A stretch of 64,000 nt of DNA from Bdellovibrionales bacterium RIFCSPHIGHO2_01_FULL_40_29 (GCA_001771815.1 MEPU01000006.1:124001-188000); one strand, 5' to 3'. Counted from the stretch's first letter, positions 6,901-16,398 are shown. Made by a program: numbers and translations. The notes: a model not told the origin generated them from the letters alone.

Positions 6901-9307
6901 TTCAGCCCACTTACATGTTACGGGTCAAAGCGAATTTGTTGATGATCGCATCCGCATGCAAAATGAAGTCTTTATCGAAGTGATTTATTCGCCCCATGCC
7001 CATGCGAAAATTAAATCTATCGATTCATCCCGTGCGCGTCAGCTTTGCGGGGTCGAAGGTATTTTTTTTGGTCAAGATTTTCATGAAAATTTGTGGGGCA
7101 CAATTTTTCGCGATCAACCCCTGATGGCAACGTCTGAAGTTAATTTTGCTGGAGAAGTGATTGCACTAGTAGCCGCAACAAGTCCAGCCATTGCTGCGCA
7201 AGCTCGAAAATTGATTCAAGTTCAGTACGAAATTTTGCCTGCAATACTAACTATTCAAGATGCGATTTCACAAGAATCATTCATCGCCGGATCCAGAAAG
7301 ATTGAACGTGGAGATGTGACTCATGCGTTAAAGTCTTCACCAAATCAGCTCCAGAATAATATTATTATCCGTGGTGCTGATCACTTTTATCTTGAAAGCA
7401 ATGTTGCCGTCGCTTATCCAAAAGAAGATGGTCAAATCGAGATCCATAGTTCTTCTCAACATCCCTCAGAAGTGCAACATGTGGTATCCCATGGACTTGG
7501 TCTTCCCTCAAAAAACATCACCTGCATCGTCAAAAGAATGGGCGGAGGATTCGGTGGCAAAGAATCCCAAGCTGCACCCATCGCTGCTTATGCTGCACTA
7601 GTGGCTCACAAACTAAATCGTCCAGCTCGAATTGTTTTAACTAAAGATGACGACATGATTATGACTGGAAAACGCAATCCATTCGAGAATACCTACCAAG
7701 TTGGATTTGATGATAACGGTCGAATCCTGGCTTTGGATGCCCAACTGTTTTCAGATGGTGGTGCTTACGCTGATTTATCAACGTCCATTATGGAGCGAGC
7801 GATGCTTCACTCGGACAATGCGTATTACATTCCTCACATGCGAGTTGTTGGTCAGGTTTGTCGAACCCATTTTCATCCGCACACGGCATTCCGCGGATTT
7901 GGTGGACCGAAAGGTGTCGCGATGATTGAAAAAATCATCGAAGAAATTGCTCATGCACTGAAAATGGATCCATTAGACGTTCGTAAAATCAATTGCTATG
8001 ACAATCACGAAAGAAACACCACACACTATGATCAAAAGGTTGAAAATAATTGTCTACCTAAATTGTTTAGCGACCTAGAATCAGAATGCCAATACCGCAG
8101 ACGCCGCAAATCCATCGATGAACACAATCAATTAGCCATTAGGACTAATCTTTCGGTCTTAAAAGGAATTTCCCTGACTCCGGTGAAGTTTGGCATTTCA
8201 TTTACGACTCGATTTTTAAATCAAGCCAATGCTCTGGTTATTATTCACCGCGATGGCAGTCTGCAAGTTTCAACGGGTGCTACTGAAATGGGCCAAGGGG
8301 TTAATGTTCGAATTGCTGAGTTGCTTTCCACTGAGCTTGGATTACCTCGCACTCAAGTGCGGATGATGCCAACTTCGACAGACAAAAATGCCAACACATC
8401 CCCGACAGCAGCTTCTAGCGGAACAGATTTAAATGGCGCTGCTGCATTATTGGCTGTACGTCGAATTAAATCACGCCTCAGTGCACTTGCTCTTAAGCTT
8501 TTTGAAATTCCTGAAAGCCGCTGGGCCCGCCACACGGCGGGACTTGGAACTGAGGCTGAAATATCGGTTCCAAATAGCATCGAGACCAACGATCCCAATG
8601 CCCATGCCGATTGGAATTCTGGTATTGCCAGTTTTTCTGATATTCAATTTCAAGATGGGCACGTTTTCCACAAGGATAATCCCCAAAAAAGAATCAGCTT
8701 TCATTCACTGATTGTTGAAGCCTATCATAATCGAATTTCGCTCAGTGAGTATTCTCACTATAAATTTCCAGGATTGTCGTTTAATAAATTGACTGGCAAA
8801 GGAGATGCATTTCTTTACTTTACTCAGGGTGTTGCTTGCTCGGAAGTTTCTATTGATCGCGACACCGGCGAAACCAAAGTTCAGCGCGTGGATATCATCA
8901 TGGATCTTGGCAGACCCATTAATGAGGCCTTGGATTTGGGACAAGTCACCGGTGGATTTATTCAAGGCATGGGCTGGGTCACTTCAGAGAAACTATTTTA
9001 TAAAGATGGGCTTCTGTTGTCTCATGCTCCCAGCACCTACAAGATTCCAAGTATTCAAGATACACCCCGTGAATTCAATGTTCGTCTTTTTAATAACAAC
9101 GAAAATAGACCCAACGTGCGCGGCACCAAAGCTGCTGGGGAACCACCGCTCCTTCTTTGTATCAGTATTTGGACGGCGATCCATGATGCCATGAAGCACT
9201 TGCCAAATTACCGGCAGGCCTACCCAACCATGGAGCTACCCGCAACCAATGAAGAAATCTTAAAAGCCCTTTATCCAGAAAAATTTAAACGTTGGAATAC
9301 ACCATAA
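6884..9307 (+). CDS. xdhB: Xanthine dehydrogenase, molybdenum subunit
   Basis: Catalytic subunit that hydroxylates hypoxanthine or xanthine at the molybdopterin centre. The 807-residue chain has RMGGGFGGKE (Glu227, equivalent to bovine Glu802), MERAMLHSDNAY (Arg305, bovine Arg880), FRGFGGPKG (Phe339, bovine Phe914), GATEMGQGVN, and KAAGEPPLLL (catalytic Glu753, bovine Glu1261). All purine-specific active-site residues are thus present, which favours true xanthine dehydrogenase over aldehyde or CO dehydrogenase. The start is ATG at 6884 inside the xdhA end; upstream in-frame sequence is xdhA antiphase read-through. The stop overlaps the xdhC start by one base. Confidence 0.95.
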   Translation: MHKPHDSAHLHVTGQSEFVDDRIRMQNEVFIEVIYSPHAHAKIKSIDSSRARQLCGVEGIFFGQDFHENLWGTIFRDQPLMATSEVNFAGEVIALVAATSPAIAAQARKLIQVQYEILPAILTIQDAISQESFIAGSRKIERGDVTHALKSSPNQLQNNIIIRGADHFYLESNVAVAYPKEDGQIEIHSSSQHPSEVQHVVSHGLGLPSKNITCIVKRMGGGFGGKESQAAPIAAYAALVAHKLNRPARIVLTKDDDMIMTGKRNPFENTYQVGFDDNGRILALDAQLFSDGGAYADLSTSIMERAMLHSDNAYYIPHMRVVGQVCRTHFHPHTAFRGFGGPKGVAMIEKIIEEIAHALKMDPLDVRKINCYDNHERNTTHYDQKVENNCLPKLFSDLESECQYRRRRKSIDEHNQLAIRTNLSVLKGISLTPVKFGISFTTRFLNQANALVIIHRDGSLQVSTGATEMGQGVNVRIAELLSTELGLPRTQVRMMPTSTDKNANTSPTAASSGTDLNGAAALLAVRRIKSRLSALALKLFEIPESRWARHTAGLGTEAEISVPNSIETNDPNAHADWNSGIASFSDIQFQDGHVFHKDNPQKRISFHSLIVEAYHNRISLSEYSHYKFPGLSFNKLTGKGDAFLYFTQGVACSEVSIDRDTGETKVQRVDIIMDLGRPINEALDLGQVTGGFIQGMGWVTSEKLFYKDGLLLSHAPSTYKIPSIQDTPREFNVRLFNNNENRPNVRGTKAAGEPPLLLCISIWTAIHDAMKHLPNYRQAYPTMELPATNEEILKALYPEKFKRWNTP

Positions 9308-10143
9308 TGAAATCATTTTGGGAAACAGCTTTAGAGCTGCAAATGAATCACCAATCTTTTGTTACAGTAACTGTTCTTGGCTCAAGAGGTAGCGCCCCCC
9401 AAGATCCTGGCGCAAAAGCCATCGTCACTGAAAATGGTCTTCACTGGGGAACTGTGGGTGGCGGAAAAGTCGAAGCCCGAGCTATTTCCAAATCACAAGA
9501 AATTTTAAAGTCACAAAACCCCGCAGTACCTGAAGTGATCACTTGGAACTTGCAACGAGACATCGGAATGAGTTGCGGTGGAGAAATCACATATCTTTTT
9601 GAATCCCATTATTTTAAATCATGGCCCATTGTGATTTTCGGCGCTGGGCACGTGTCACAGGCACTTGTTCGCGTCCTTCAAAATTTAAATTGCCAACTGA
9701 CCATTGTCGATACACGCCTCGAGTGGTTAGAAAAACTACCTCAAGCCAATAATATAAAACAAGTTCTCGTGACGGATATGGCTGAATACTGCTCATCACT
9801 TCATTCAACAAATTATTTTGTGACGATGACTCAAGGGCACGCCTATGATTTACCGATACTCAAACAACTTTTTACACTATTTCCAAGTGCTCCTTTTATT
9901 GGAACTATCGGCAGCAAAATCAAAGGCCTTCGCCTTCGTAAAGAATTACTTGAATTCGGTATCAGTAAAAAGCAGCTTGATGATTTTCGCTGTCCCATTG
10001 GTATTCCAATGGGAGGGAACCATCCATTTGAAATCGCGATTAGCGTCTCTGCCCAACTTCTGCAAGCACGTGATCAACAATTTTTTTCAAAGCCGGAAAC
10101 CGATTCAAAAAAAATTCAACCCACCTCTGCGGAAAAGCTCTAA
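9307..10143 (+). CDS. xdhC: XdhC: molybdenum cofactor maturation factor for xanthine dehydrogenase
   Basis: XdhC binds molybdenum cofactor, helps its sulfuration and hands it to XdhB. The N-terminal domain has the GSAPQDPGAK and GTVGGGKVEARA segments, a conserved Cys in GMSCGGEI, and the C-terminal Rossmann domain begins PIVIFGAGHVSQAL and ends IGTIGSKIK, CPIGIPMGGNHPFEIAIS. ATG at 9307 overlaps the xdhB stop (TAATG). The last 25 residues extend past the usual family end and are encoded in a 104-bp antisense overlap with the next gene. Confidence 0.93.
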   Translation: MKSFWETALELQMNHQSFVTVTVLGSRGSAPQDPGAKAIVTENGLHWGTVGGGKVEARAISKSQEILKSQNPAVPEVITWNLQRDIGMSCGGEITYLFESHYFKSWPIVIFGAGHVSQALVRVLQNLNCQLTIVDTRLEWLEKLPQANNIKQVLVTDMAEYCSSLHSTNYFVTMTQGHAYDLPILKQLFTLFPSAPFIGTIGSKIKGLRLRKELLEFGISKKQLDDFRCPIGIPMGGNHPFEIAISVSAQLLQARDQQFFSKPETDSKKIQPTSAEKL

Positions 10144-10936
10144 GAATCCAAAAGCACAACCACGCCGTCGCCATCACTCGCATTACATAAATAAAAATTT
10201 CTTGAGCTGGTGAATGCTGATTTAAAGCCATAAACCCTACAGTCAAAATCAAAGAAACCAGCATCCATGGATTAAACAGATCTTTAAAAGCACCCCGCGA
10301 TGGTGACACTTGAATTCTTTTGGGTAACTTGAAACCAATTTTTTCTTTGTACTCAGAAATTTTATCAAAATACTTTTCTATAACCACATGATGAAATTTC
10401 CATCCTAAAAATGCAATAATAAGCGCTAAAATAATTTTCACAATAATAAAACCCATTAAAATTCCCACGCCATAATCAATAGGTATGGATAGCTTTTCAG
10501 CAATTTCAATCCAAAGTTTCTCAATGGCTGCAAAAAGTCTTTCGCCAAAAAATAAATAGGCTAAAAGCAATGGTTGCGCAAAACTCCATAGTGCCAACAG
10601 ACTAATTCCCAAAAGCACACCCAACAGAGTTGGGCCAAAAATAAAAACACCAATAGAAAATAGAAATCCTTGAATACTAATCGCCAGCATTGGAGTCAGT
10701 CGTTTTCCAATTGGAGAAAATGACTTAAATAACGATGTGACAAGAGCCGTTCCATTCACAACGATCACTGCTTCGCGACGCCCTTCCGTTCGACGAGTCG
10801 CCAAAGTCAGAATCAACCCCTGATTCAGCGAAAGCGCATGACCTGTGAATGGAATATGAAGGGCATGCAAGAAACTGCCGAGCCCTATTTCAACAACGGA
10901 TTGAAGTGCTGCATAATATCCAATTAGGATTTGCAT
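10040..10936 (-). CDS. Polytopic membrane protein of unknown function
   Basis: No family recognised with confidence. The 298-residue product has about seven hydrophobic segments and a conserved-looking region TGHALSLNQGLILTLATRR near residue 40, which recalls the substrate-binding S components of ECF transporters, but this is only a resemblance. The start is ATG at 10936, which overlaps the end of the upstream DMT-transporter gene by 13 bp, so the two are probably co-translated. Its last 34 codons run antisense to the end of xdhC, an unusually long convergent overlap. A transporter or permease role is inference. Confidence 0.72.
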   Translation of the reverse strand: MQILIGYYAALQSVVEIGLGSFLHALHIPFTGHALSLNQGLILTLATRRTEGRREAVIVVNGTALVTSLFKSFSPIGKRLTPMLAISIQGFLFSIGVFIFGPTLLGVLLGISLLALWSFAQPLLLAYLFFGERLFAAIEKLWIEIAEKLSIPIDYGVGILMGFIIVKIILALIIAFLGWKFHHVVIEKYFDKISEYKEKIGFKLPKRIQVSPSRGAFKDLFNPWMLVSLILTVGFMALNQHSPAQEIFIYVMRVMATAWLCFWILRAFPQRWVEFFLNRFPALKKIVDHVLAEVGQRR

Positions 10937-11373
10937 ACTAAGAATGCGCCAATCCAAGATAGGCCAATACCCGCGATACGCACTGTGGATACCGGTAGAT
11001 TCTCAACCTGCCAATCCCAAATCAAGCTCGCCAATAACTGAGCTGAGATAACAATGATAAAAGTGTGAACAGCTCCCCATCGAGCAACAGCCCATGGCCC
11101 GCCAAATACCAAAACGCATCCTAAAATTCCCGGAATGATGTACCACCAAAGAAATGTTTTCGAATCAAAATTGGCTTTCATATTTACGGGAAACCAATCC
11201 ATTCTCCACACACTCAGACTGTAAAAAATAATCGCGACAACAGCAAAAACCAGTGCATTCAAAAGAACGGCTGTCGTTAATCCCCACTGAGCAGCGATCT
11301 TCTTATTCAGGCCTGCCTGCAAGACAACTGCAATTCCCAATATGGCCGGAGAAAAACTAATAAGTGAATTCAT
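10924..11373 (-). CDS. DMT superfamily transporter, YdcZ (DUF606) type
   Basis: The 149-residue protein has four to five transmembrane helices and the short-form DMT layout of the YdcZ family: FSPAILGIAVVLQAGLNKKIAAQWG at the start, WYIIPGILGCVLVFGGPWAVARWGA in the middle, and RIAGIGLSWIGAFLV at the end. Such half-size transporters work as dimers or in pairs. ATG at 11373 gives the family-typical N-terminus; an in-frame non-ATG start at 11409 overlaps the upstream gene and lacks support. Substrate unknown. It is in line with the O-antigen-ligase-like gene upstream. Confidence 0.8.
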   Translation of the reverse strand: MNSLISFSPAILGIAVVLQAGLNKKIAAQWGLTTAVLLNALVFAVVAIIFYSLSVWRMDWFPVNMKANFDSKTFLWWYIIPGILGCVLVFGGPWAVARWGAVHTFIIVISAQLLASLIWDWQVENLPVSTVRIAGIGLSWIGAFLVCKS

Positions 11374-11395
11374 GAAGAAAATATTAGCATTTGAC

Positions 11396-12649
11396 CTAAT
11401 CCTTATCAAGATCTGATTCTTTTAAAGCCATATACCCAAAGACAATCCAATAAATTCGATCTGCAATTCCGCCTAATGATAAATGCAGATGATAAATAAT
11501 AAGAATCGGAATCTGCGAAAGCGTGTAAATTGCAAGAACTTTAATGGCATCATTCGCTGATCTTAGCTTTTTAAGTGAAGCCACTACCAAAGCAACCAAC
11601 ATCGCCGAAGTGAGCACAATCAAACCCCAACCACCTATCACGCCAGCTGAAATGAAAATATTATGGGGATCTTTTCCTGCATCATAACTGTCGACTTCTG
11701 CTTCGCTTCCATTTGAAAATTTTGACAACAGTCCCTGCCCCAACCACTGATCCTTTTGAAAAATCAGGTAACCACGTTCAAATTCTTCCAAACGCGAGGT
11801 CACTCCATCCTGAGCAACTCGCCCACCGATGGCCTTTTCTCCTCGCACGACTTCAATGGCATACTGACCAGCATCGTCGCCAAAAAATAATGTCCCCAAA
11901 CAAAATGTGATTACAAACGCAACTTTCAAAATCTTTGTACCTGTCTTCTTTGCTGGAAAGACAATCGCCACAAGAATTACTCCCAAAGCAACAGAAGCCA
12001 ATGCCGATCTTGTTCCTGTTAATATCAATAACGAAAATGCTAAAGAAAAATTAACACCATTGATAATCAGTCTTTTTTTAGACTCATTCTGTTTAACAAA
12101 AAAATAGAGGAGCGCGAAACAGCCCACCGTGGCGGCACTCACCATATGGGGAATATGTTTGAAAATTCCAATAAAACGAGAACCTTTGAATGCTGACTCA
12201 GGTGAAATAAAAAGTGCCAGCAAACTGATCCACAAAAGAGGTACTACAATATTTTTAATATACTTTAAAAACCTCTCAGGCTCGATGGAAGTGGGTATCA
12301 CTCGTCCAAATAGTAAAATTGTAAAAATAGATAAAATCGCGGCAGCCATTTGCAGAAATAGAGACTCCATCGAATAAACAAAAGCACTCTGCAAAAAGGA
12401 AATAAGCAGTAAATACAAACTCGTCAGCACTACTCCGAATCGAAAGAACCGGCTTTGTGTAAAAAAATGATTCGGATAGATCAACCACTTCAAAATGATG
12501 ATCGAACCAACAGAAAGACTCAAAAAAATATTGATGTACGGATGCATTCCATACTGATAAATCAATGGGCCCAGTTGCCACGGCATAAATGGCAAAAAAC
12601 CTAAGGAAATCTTTGATATAAAAATAAGAACAAGGATGAAAACAATCAC
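11396..12649 (-). CDS. O-antigen ligase/polymerase (Wzy/WaaL) family membrane protein
   Basis: Integral membrane glycan ligase or polymerase of the Wzy_C type. The 417-residue chain has about ten to twelve helices, and the large periplasmic loop near residues 280-330 carries GQGLLSKFSN and DPHNIFISAGVIGGW, where the H-N pair is the family's functional motif. GTG at 12649 lies four bases after the SLBB gene and has no clear ribosome site. With the SLBB protein it forms a minimal polysaccharide export/polymerisation pair; no other capsule genes are adjacent. Whether it ligates O-antigen or polymerises another glycan cannot be told. Confidence 0.8.
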   Translation of the reverse strand: MIVFILVLIFISKISLGFLPFMPWQLGPLIYQYGMHPYINIFLSLSVGSIIILKWLIYPNHFFTQSRFFRFGVVLTSLYLLLISFLQSAFVYSMESLFLQMAAAILSIFTILLFGRVIPTSIEPERFLKYIKNIVVPLLWISLLALFISPESAFKGSRFIGIFKHIPHMVSAATVGCFALLYFFVKQNESKKRLIINGVNFSLAFSLLILTGTRSALASVALGVILVAIVFPAKKTGTKILKVAFVITFCLGTLFFGDDAGQYAIEVVRGEKAIGGRVAQDGVTSRLEEFERGYLIFQKDQWLGQGLLSKFSNGSEAEVDSYDAGKDPHNIFISAGVIGGWGLIVLTSAMLVALVVASLKKLRSANDAIKVLAIYTLSQIPILIIYHLHLSLGGIADRIYWIVFGYMALKESDLDKD

Positions 12650-12653
12650 AGGC

Positions 12654-13151
12654 TTAGCGATTATTATCGATTAATACCGCAGTCAGTACGATACTTGTGA
12701 CCAAAGAAACCAAAGTGATTGTTCGCGACACATCATTTGAAATCCAAGGCTCTTTTTTTGGTATAAAAATAAAGTCATCCTGGGTTAGTTTGAATGGCTT
12801 TGAATCCGCTGATGATTTCATAAATTTTTCCATATCCAATTCAAAAACACCTGGCTGAGTAGGATCGGTCTTACGAACAATCACTTCACTAAGATCGGCG
12901 TCTTCAACTCCACCCGCTAAGGTCACCAATTTCAGTATATCTGTATTTGATGGAACATAATAAAGTCCCGGGTACTTCACAGCTCCTAAAAGCTGAACTC
13001 CGATTAAGCTTTCTTTTTGAGATGATCGATAGATGAACTCCGCCGCGCGAGGTGGTTCTTTAATTTCAAAGAAACTACCCTGGGCATAGGAAGGCAATGC
13101 CGAACAAATCATTGAAAAACTGGTAAACAAGCTCAGAATTTTCTTCAACAT
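12654..13151 (-). CDS. SLBB-domain exported protein (polysaccharide-export type)
   Basis: The 165-residue protein has a signal peptide (cleavage near SYA, residue 23), one SLBB domain (GVQLLGAVKYPGLYYV ... DILKLVTLAGGVEDAD, about residues 51-85) and a C-terminal hydrophobic segment (TITLVSLVTSIVLTAVLI). SLBB domains bind glycans in outer-membrane exporters such as Wza; this copy is short and lacks the Poly_export domain. AGAGG five bases before the ATG fixes the start. It is the first gene of the run that continues with the O-antigen-ligase-like gene. Confidence 0.8.
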   Translation of the reverse strand: MLKKILSLFTSFSMICSALPSYAQGSFFEIKEPPRAAEFIYRSSQKESLIGVQLLGAVKYPGLYYVPSNTDILKLVTLAGGVEDADLSEVIVRKTDPTQPGVFELDMEKFMKSSADSKPFKLTQDDFIFIPKKEPWISNDVSRTITLVSLVTSIVLTAVLIDNNR

Positions 13152-13198
13152 GATGACCTCTATATCATTATTATGAACAGTTCATGACAGGGGTCAAT

Positions 13199-13208
13199 CT
13201 AGACCTAA
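13199..13208 (+). promoter_or_regulatory. CTAGACCTAA motif, copy 1
   Basis: Ten-base motif found three times in the window, each time between genes and ahead of a plus-strand gene. Here it is 67 bases before the coiled-coil gene, and a related CTAGACTAAG lies at 13262-13271. The role is inferred only from placement. Confidence 0.3.
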
Positions 13209-13274
13209 AGCGAGTTTTAAAATCTCGTTTTAGTAGTCGTAGTCAGTCAGCGTTAACTTCACTAGACTAAGGCA

Positions 13275-14114
13275 ATGGAAATAAACAACATGCCCGAACA
13301 TGAAAAAATATTTAATGAAATCTGCACAAAACTGAATGAACTCACTCAAGTGGAAGACACCAAATCCGCAAAGGACAAAGTGGTGCAACTTGAAAAAATG
13401 CAGAATCAAATCAAGAGTTTTCAGTATGATCTTATGGCCACACACGAAGATATGCAGCTCAAAATCCATACACTCGAACAAATGACGACTTCAAATTCTG
13501 ACTTGTCTGAGCGGGTTCAAGAATTAACGGATTTGTTAAACCAAGAACGCACAATCAACTCAAAGCTATCAACAGATTTAGCAAAGTCTTTGGATTTATC
13601 ATTAAAACTTCAATTGGAAATCCAAGAAATTAAGTCAAGATCGCTTCAGGCACAACTTGAGGATCGTAAACAGTACTTAGAAAATTTTGAATCCATGAAA
13701 TCTAAAATGTCCAAAGAGAACATCAACTTAATGCAAGCAAACGATGAACTTCAGTTTGAGCTGAAATCAAAAGAGACCCATATCGAGGAACTGACTCAAA
13801 AAATCAATGAACTCGAGGGCGGAATGCACGAGCTCGGAGAATCAAAAGTCGAACAAGAAGACACGATCAAACATCTGGTTTCCGTTGCTGAAAATAAAAT
13901 TGTCGAATTGAAACTGGCACTAGATAGAAAAACAGCTGATTTAGAAAACATTGAAGGTCAGTTCAATCAGACTCGCATTCAAGCAGATATTCATAAAACT
14001 GAAAATATAACATTAAAGGACTATATCAATAAAATGACGGTCTATCAGAAACAAATTTTAGCACAACAAGCTCAGGCTTACGGCTTTAATTCATCTGGTG
14101 CATCACCATCTTAA
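13275..14114 (+). CDS. Coiled-coil protein of unknown function
   Basis: No family recognised. The 279-residue product is almost entirely heptad-patterned and rich in Glu, Lys, Leu and Gln (coiled coil from about residue 10 to 270). It has no signal peptide or membrane segment, so it is probably a cytoplasmic filament, scaffold or spacer. Start ATG at 13275; ATG at 13290, with GGAAA nine bases before it, is an alternative. The C-terminal tail is short and polar. Its end overlaps the methyltransferase gene on the other strand by 29 bp. Confidence 0.7.
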   Translation: MEINNMPEHEKIFNEICTKLNELTQVEDTKSAKDKVVQLEKMQNQIKSFQYDLMATHEDMQLKIHTLEQMTTSNSDLSERVQELTDLLNQERTINSKLSTDLAKSLDLSLKLQLEIQEIKSRSLQAQLEDRKQYLENFESMKSKMSKENINLMQANDELQFELKSKETHIEELTQKINELEGGMHELGESKVEQEDTIKHLVSVAENKIVELKLALDRKTADLENIEGQFNQTRIQADIHKTENITLKDYINKMTVYQKQILAQQAQAYGFNSSGASPS

Positions 14115-15393
14115 GATAAAATCCCTCTGGAAAACTCATCAGGGTTGGATGATCCCAGCCCTGCCCACCCGACAGAATACATTTTGCTGATTTGCCCGAA
14201 CGTAAAACAGCCTTTCGCAATGATTCTTTAAAATCTTCAATTGTGACAACACCAGAACATGTGCATGAAATCACGACTCCATCTTGACGTGCCATTCGAA
14301 ATGCTTGGGCATTTAATTTAAAATACGCATGTAAACCTGGATGCATGTCTTTTTTATTTTTCACAAATGCTGGTGGATCCGAAATGACGACATCAAATTC
14401 ATTGGATGGAAATGAATCTAGCCCTTCTAGAACATCCATCTTGTAAATTTTAACCTCAACACCATATGGAGTCAAATTTTCGGAAGCTTTCTTAAGAGCC
14501 ATTTCAGAGACATCAACAAGGTGAACCTCGCACTCAATCCCCCATTTTTTTAAATTATGTACAATTTGAACGGACCACTGTCCCATGTAGCAGCATAAAT
14601 CCACAATTTTAATGCGTCGATTTTTTAAGACATGCTTTTTCTTGGCCAAACAGTCGATAAGCAATCTCATGTTTTGAGTTTGATCCAGGAAAAATCCAGT
14701 CTTCTGACCTTCTATCAAATTAACCATGAAAAAAACTTTGTCCGAAGGATCTAAAACATTCTGCACTTCAATCGAAATATCTGTTAAATCAATGTCATCT
14801 ACTGTTCTGGTAATAATCGGAGGTTCAACCAACAGACCTTCGAGCTTTCGAATATTAACATCGTTTCGTTGAAGCAAAAGAGTTTCGCTCCATGGTATCG
14901 ATGAAATTCCTTGCTGAACGGCGAGATTCGCTAATTTTTCAAAAATTTCAAAACCAGAGGCCTTAAAAGTCACATCCATTCCAGAAGTCAGCAGTTGATA
15001 CGAAAAAACTTGGTAAACTTTATTATTCTTCGTGAAAACATAGCGATCACAGATGATCCCGGGCATATCATCTGCCTCAGAAAAGCAAACTCGAAAGCTC
15101 AGGTTAAATCCCAAATCACTGCGCAGTTTCCAAGCGCGAAACAACTTGTGACCAAGGCTTTGGGGCGACATAGGGGCTTCATCTTGAGTGGTAAAGCTCA
15201 GGGCTCGAAAGGCAATCAATGAGTGTGGATTTCCGTAACCACGGGCTAAAAACTGCCCTCGCATGTCTTGGATTTCAACGGGTTCGCCAGGTTTTACAGA
15301 TTTGGGGCTATCCAGCAGCTCATTTGAAAAAACCCACGGATGGCGTGAACGTAACCGAGCATCGTGACCTTTTTTCAATTTCCAAATTTTCAT
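14086..15393 (-). CDS. RlmI-like class I SAM-dependent rRNA methyltransferase
   Basis: Likely methylates a cytosine in 23S rRNA. An N-terminal PUA-like domain (HPWVFSNEL, GQFLARGYGNPHSLIAFR) is followed by the RlmI/RlmK central region (GIICDRY) and a Rossmann methyltransferase domain with VDLCCYMGQWSV as the SAM loop (usually LNLFCYTGGF), an acidic DVSEMALKKA and the catalytic-region VISDPPAFVKNKKD. A cysteine in ISCTCSG matches the family's nucleophile region. The 435-residue length is somewhat longer than E. coli RlmI (about 396). The target base is not determinable from sequence. Confidence 0.87.
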   Translation of the reverse strand: MKIWKLKKGHDARLRSRHPWVFSNELLDSPKSVKPGEPVEIQDMRGQFLARGYGNPHSLIAFRALSFTTQDEAPMSPQSLGHKLFRAWKLRSDLGFNLSFRVCFSEADDMPGIICDRYVFTKNNKVYQVFSYQLLTSGMDVTFKASGFEIFEKLANLAVQQGISSIPWSETLLLQRNDVNIRKLEGLLVEPPIITRTVDDIDLTDISIEVQNVLDPSDKVFFMVNLIEGQKTGFFLDQTQNMRLLIDCLAKKKHVLKNRRIKIVDLCCYMGQWSVQIVHNLKKWGIECEVHLVDVSEMALKKASENLTPYGVEVKIYKMDVLEGLDSFPSNEFDVVISDPPAFVKNKKDMHPGLHAYFKLNAQAFRMARQDGVVISCTCSGVVTIEDFKESLRKAVLRSGKSAKCILSGGQGWDHPTLMSFPEGFYLKMVMHQMN

Positions 15394-15402
15394 AGAATCG
15401 TT

Positions 15403-16398
15403 TTAGTGCAGTTGATACAGAATAAAAACAGTTTTTTCATTTTTAGAAAAATTGTTATCGCTTACAGCCAAGAACAACTTCTTTTGTTTATTAACCCAGC
15501 ACAGACCTTCAAAATTTGCACCCATCGGATATGAACTGGTAATCTTGTCGTCCGAGTTCATACTGTACGGACATTGCCTGGACAGCTGGACGCCATCACC
15601 CTTTGTGGCCACACAAAGTTGAGTCCGGTAACGAAACCCCTGCATCGAGACCTCAACCCCACGTTCGAGAACCATAAATGTGCTCTGATCAAGGAATAGC
15701 AAATCTGTTGCTCCAAAATACCCACTGATATTGTCTTGGTTGATGTCTGCAGGCTGAGGGTAATTGAAAATACGGTCAAATTTTTTCGAACTCAAATCAC
15801 TTTGAACAAGCTTCAACATGCCAGGCGACTGAAAAAGTGGAGCCTCTAGAATGGCGGCCCACATTTTCTTATCATTATCGACAACCAACCCCTCAAAAGC
15901 CAAATTGTTTTGAACTCCCCGAGTCTGCTGACCTGATTTTTCAGGTAAAAACTCTTTGGGAAATTCAATTGCTGAAACTTTATCACCTGCGTTATTCACC
16001 CAAAAAATCTCGGGCATAACTCGTGGTTTTTGATTCAAATCCCCCTCACTGGATAGTAACATTTGGCCATTTGAGTGACGGCCAATCCCTTCTAAATCCA
16101 AAACCCGAGGGGAATATCGAATTTTCAAAATATCAGGTTTTGTTAAATTCAATTCATTGGTTTCATGATTAAATGGAAATGAAATAATTCGGGAGCCTCC
16201 CTGGCCTCCACGATCATCAGTAACAAAATAAATTTTATCTCCCTCAACCACGCATCCAGAAAGCCCACCAATTTTTTTCTTGGCCACGCGAGAATCTGCA
16301 GCCAAAGACCACTGTTTAATAAGATTTATTTTATAAGTTGATGCAAATCCTGCTTCAGCGAATGCAATTAAAAATCCAATCAGGATTAGCTTCGCCAT
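15403..16398 (-). CDS. Exported phytase-like (esterase-like activity of phytase) protein
   Basis: The 331-residue protein has a signal peptide (about residues 1-19, ending GFAS) and a beta-propeller-like body with the phytase-like family pattern GGLSGCVVEGDKIYFVTDDRG near residue 44, LDLEGIGRHSNGQMLLSSEGD and FEGLVVDNDKKMWAAIL. These loops bind calcium in related secreted phosphodiesterase/phytase proteins. The ATG at 16398 lies inside the end of the Rieske gene (13-bp overlap), showing it is the third gene of a folD-Rieske-phytase-like run. Substrate unknown; periplasmic or outer-membrane location expected. Confidence 0.75.
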   Translation of the reverse strand: MAKLILIGFLIAFAEAGFASTYKINLIKQWSLAADSRVAKKKIGGLSGCVVEGDKIYFVTDDRGGQGGSRIISFPFNHETNELNLTKPDILKIRYSPRVLDLEGIGRHSNGQMLLSSEGDLNQKPRVMPEIFWVNNAGDKVSAIEFPKEFLPEKSGQQTRGVQNNLAFEGLVVDNDKKMWAAILEAPLFQSPGMLKLVQSDLSSKKFDRIFNYPQPADINQDNISGYFGATDLLFLDQSTFMVLERGVEVSMQGFRYRTQLCVATKGDGVQLSRQCPYSMNSDDKITSSYPMGANFEGLCWVNKQKKLFLAVSDNNFSKNEKTVFILYQLH

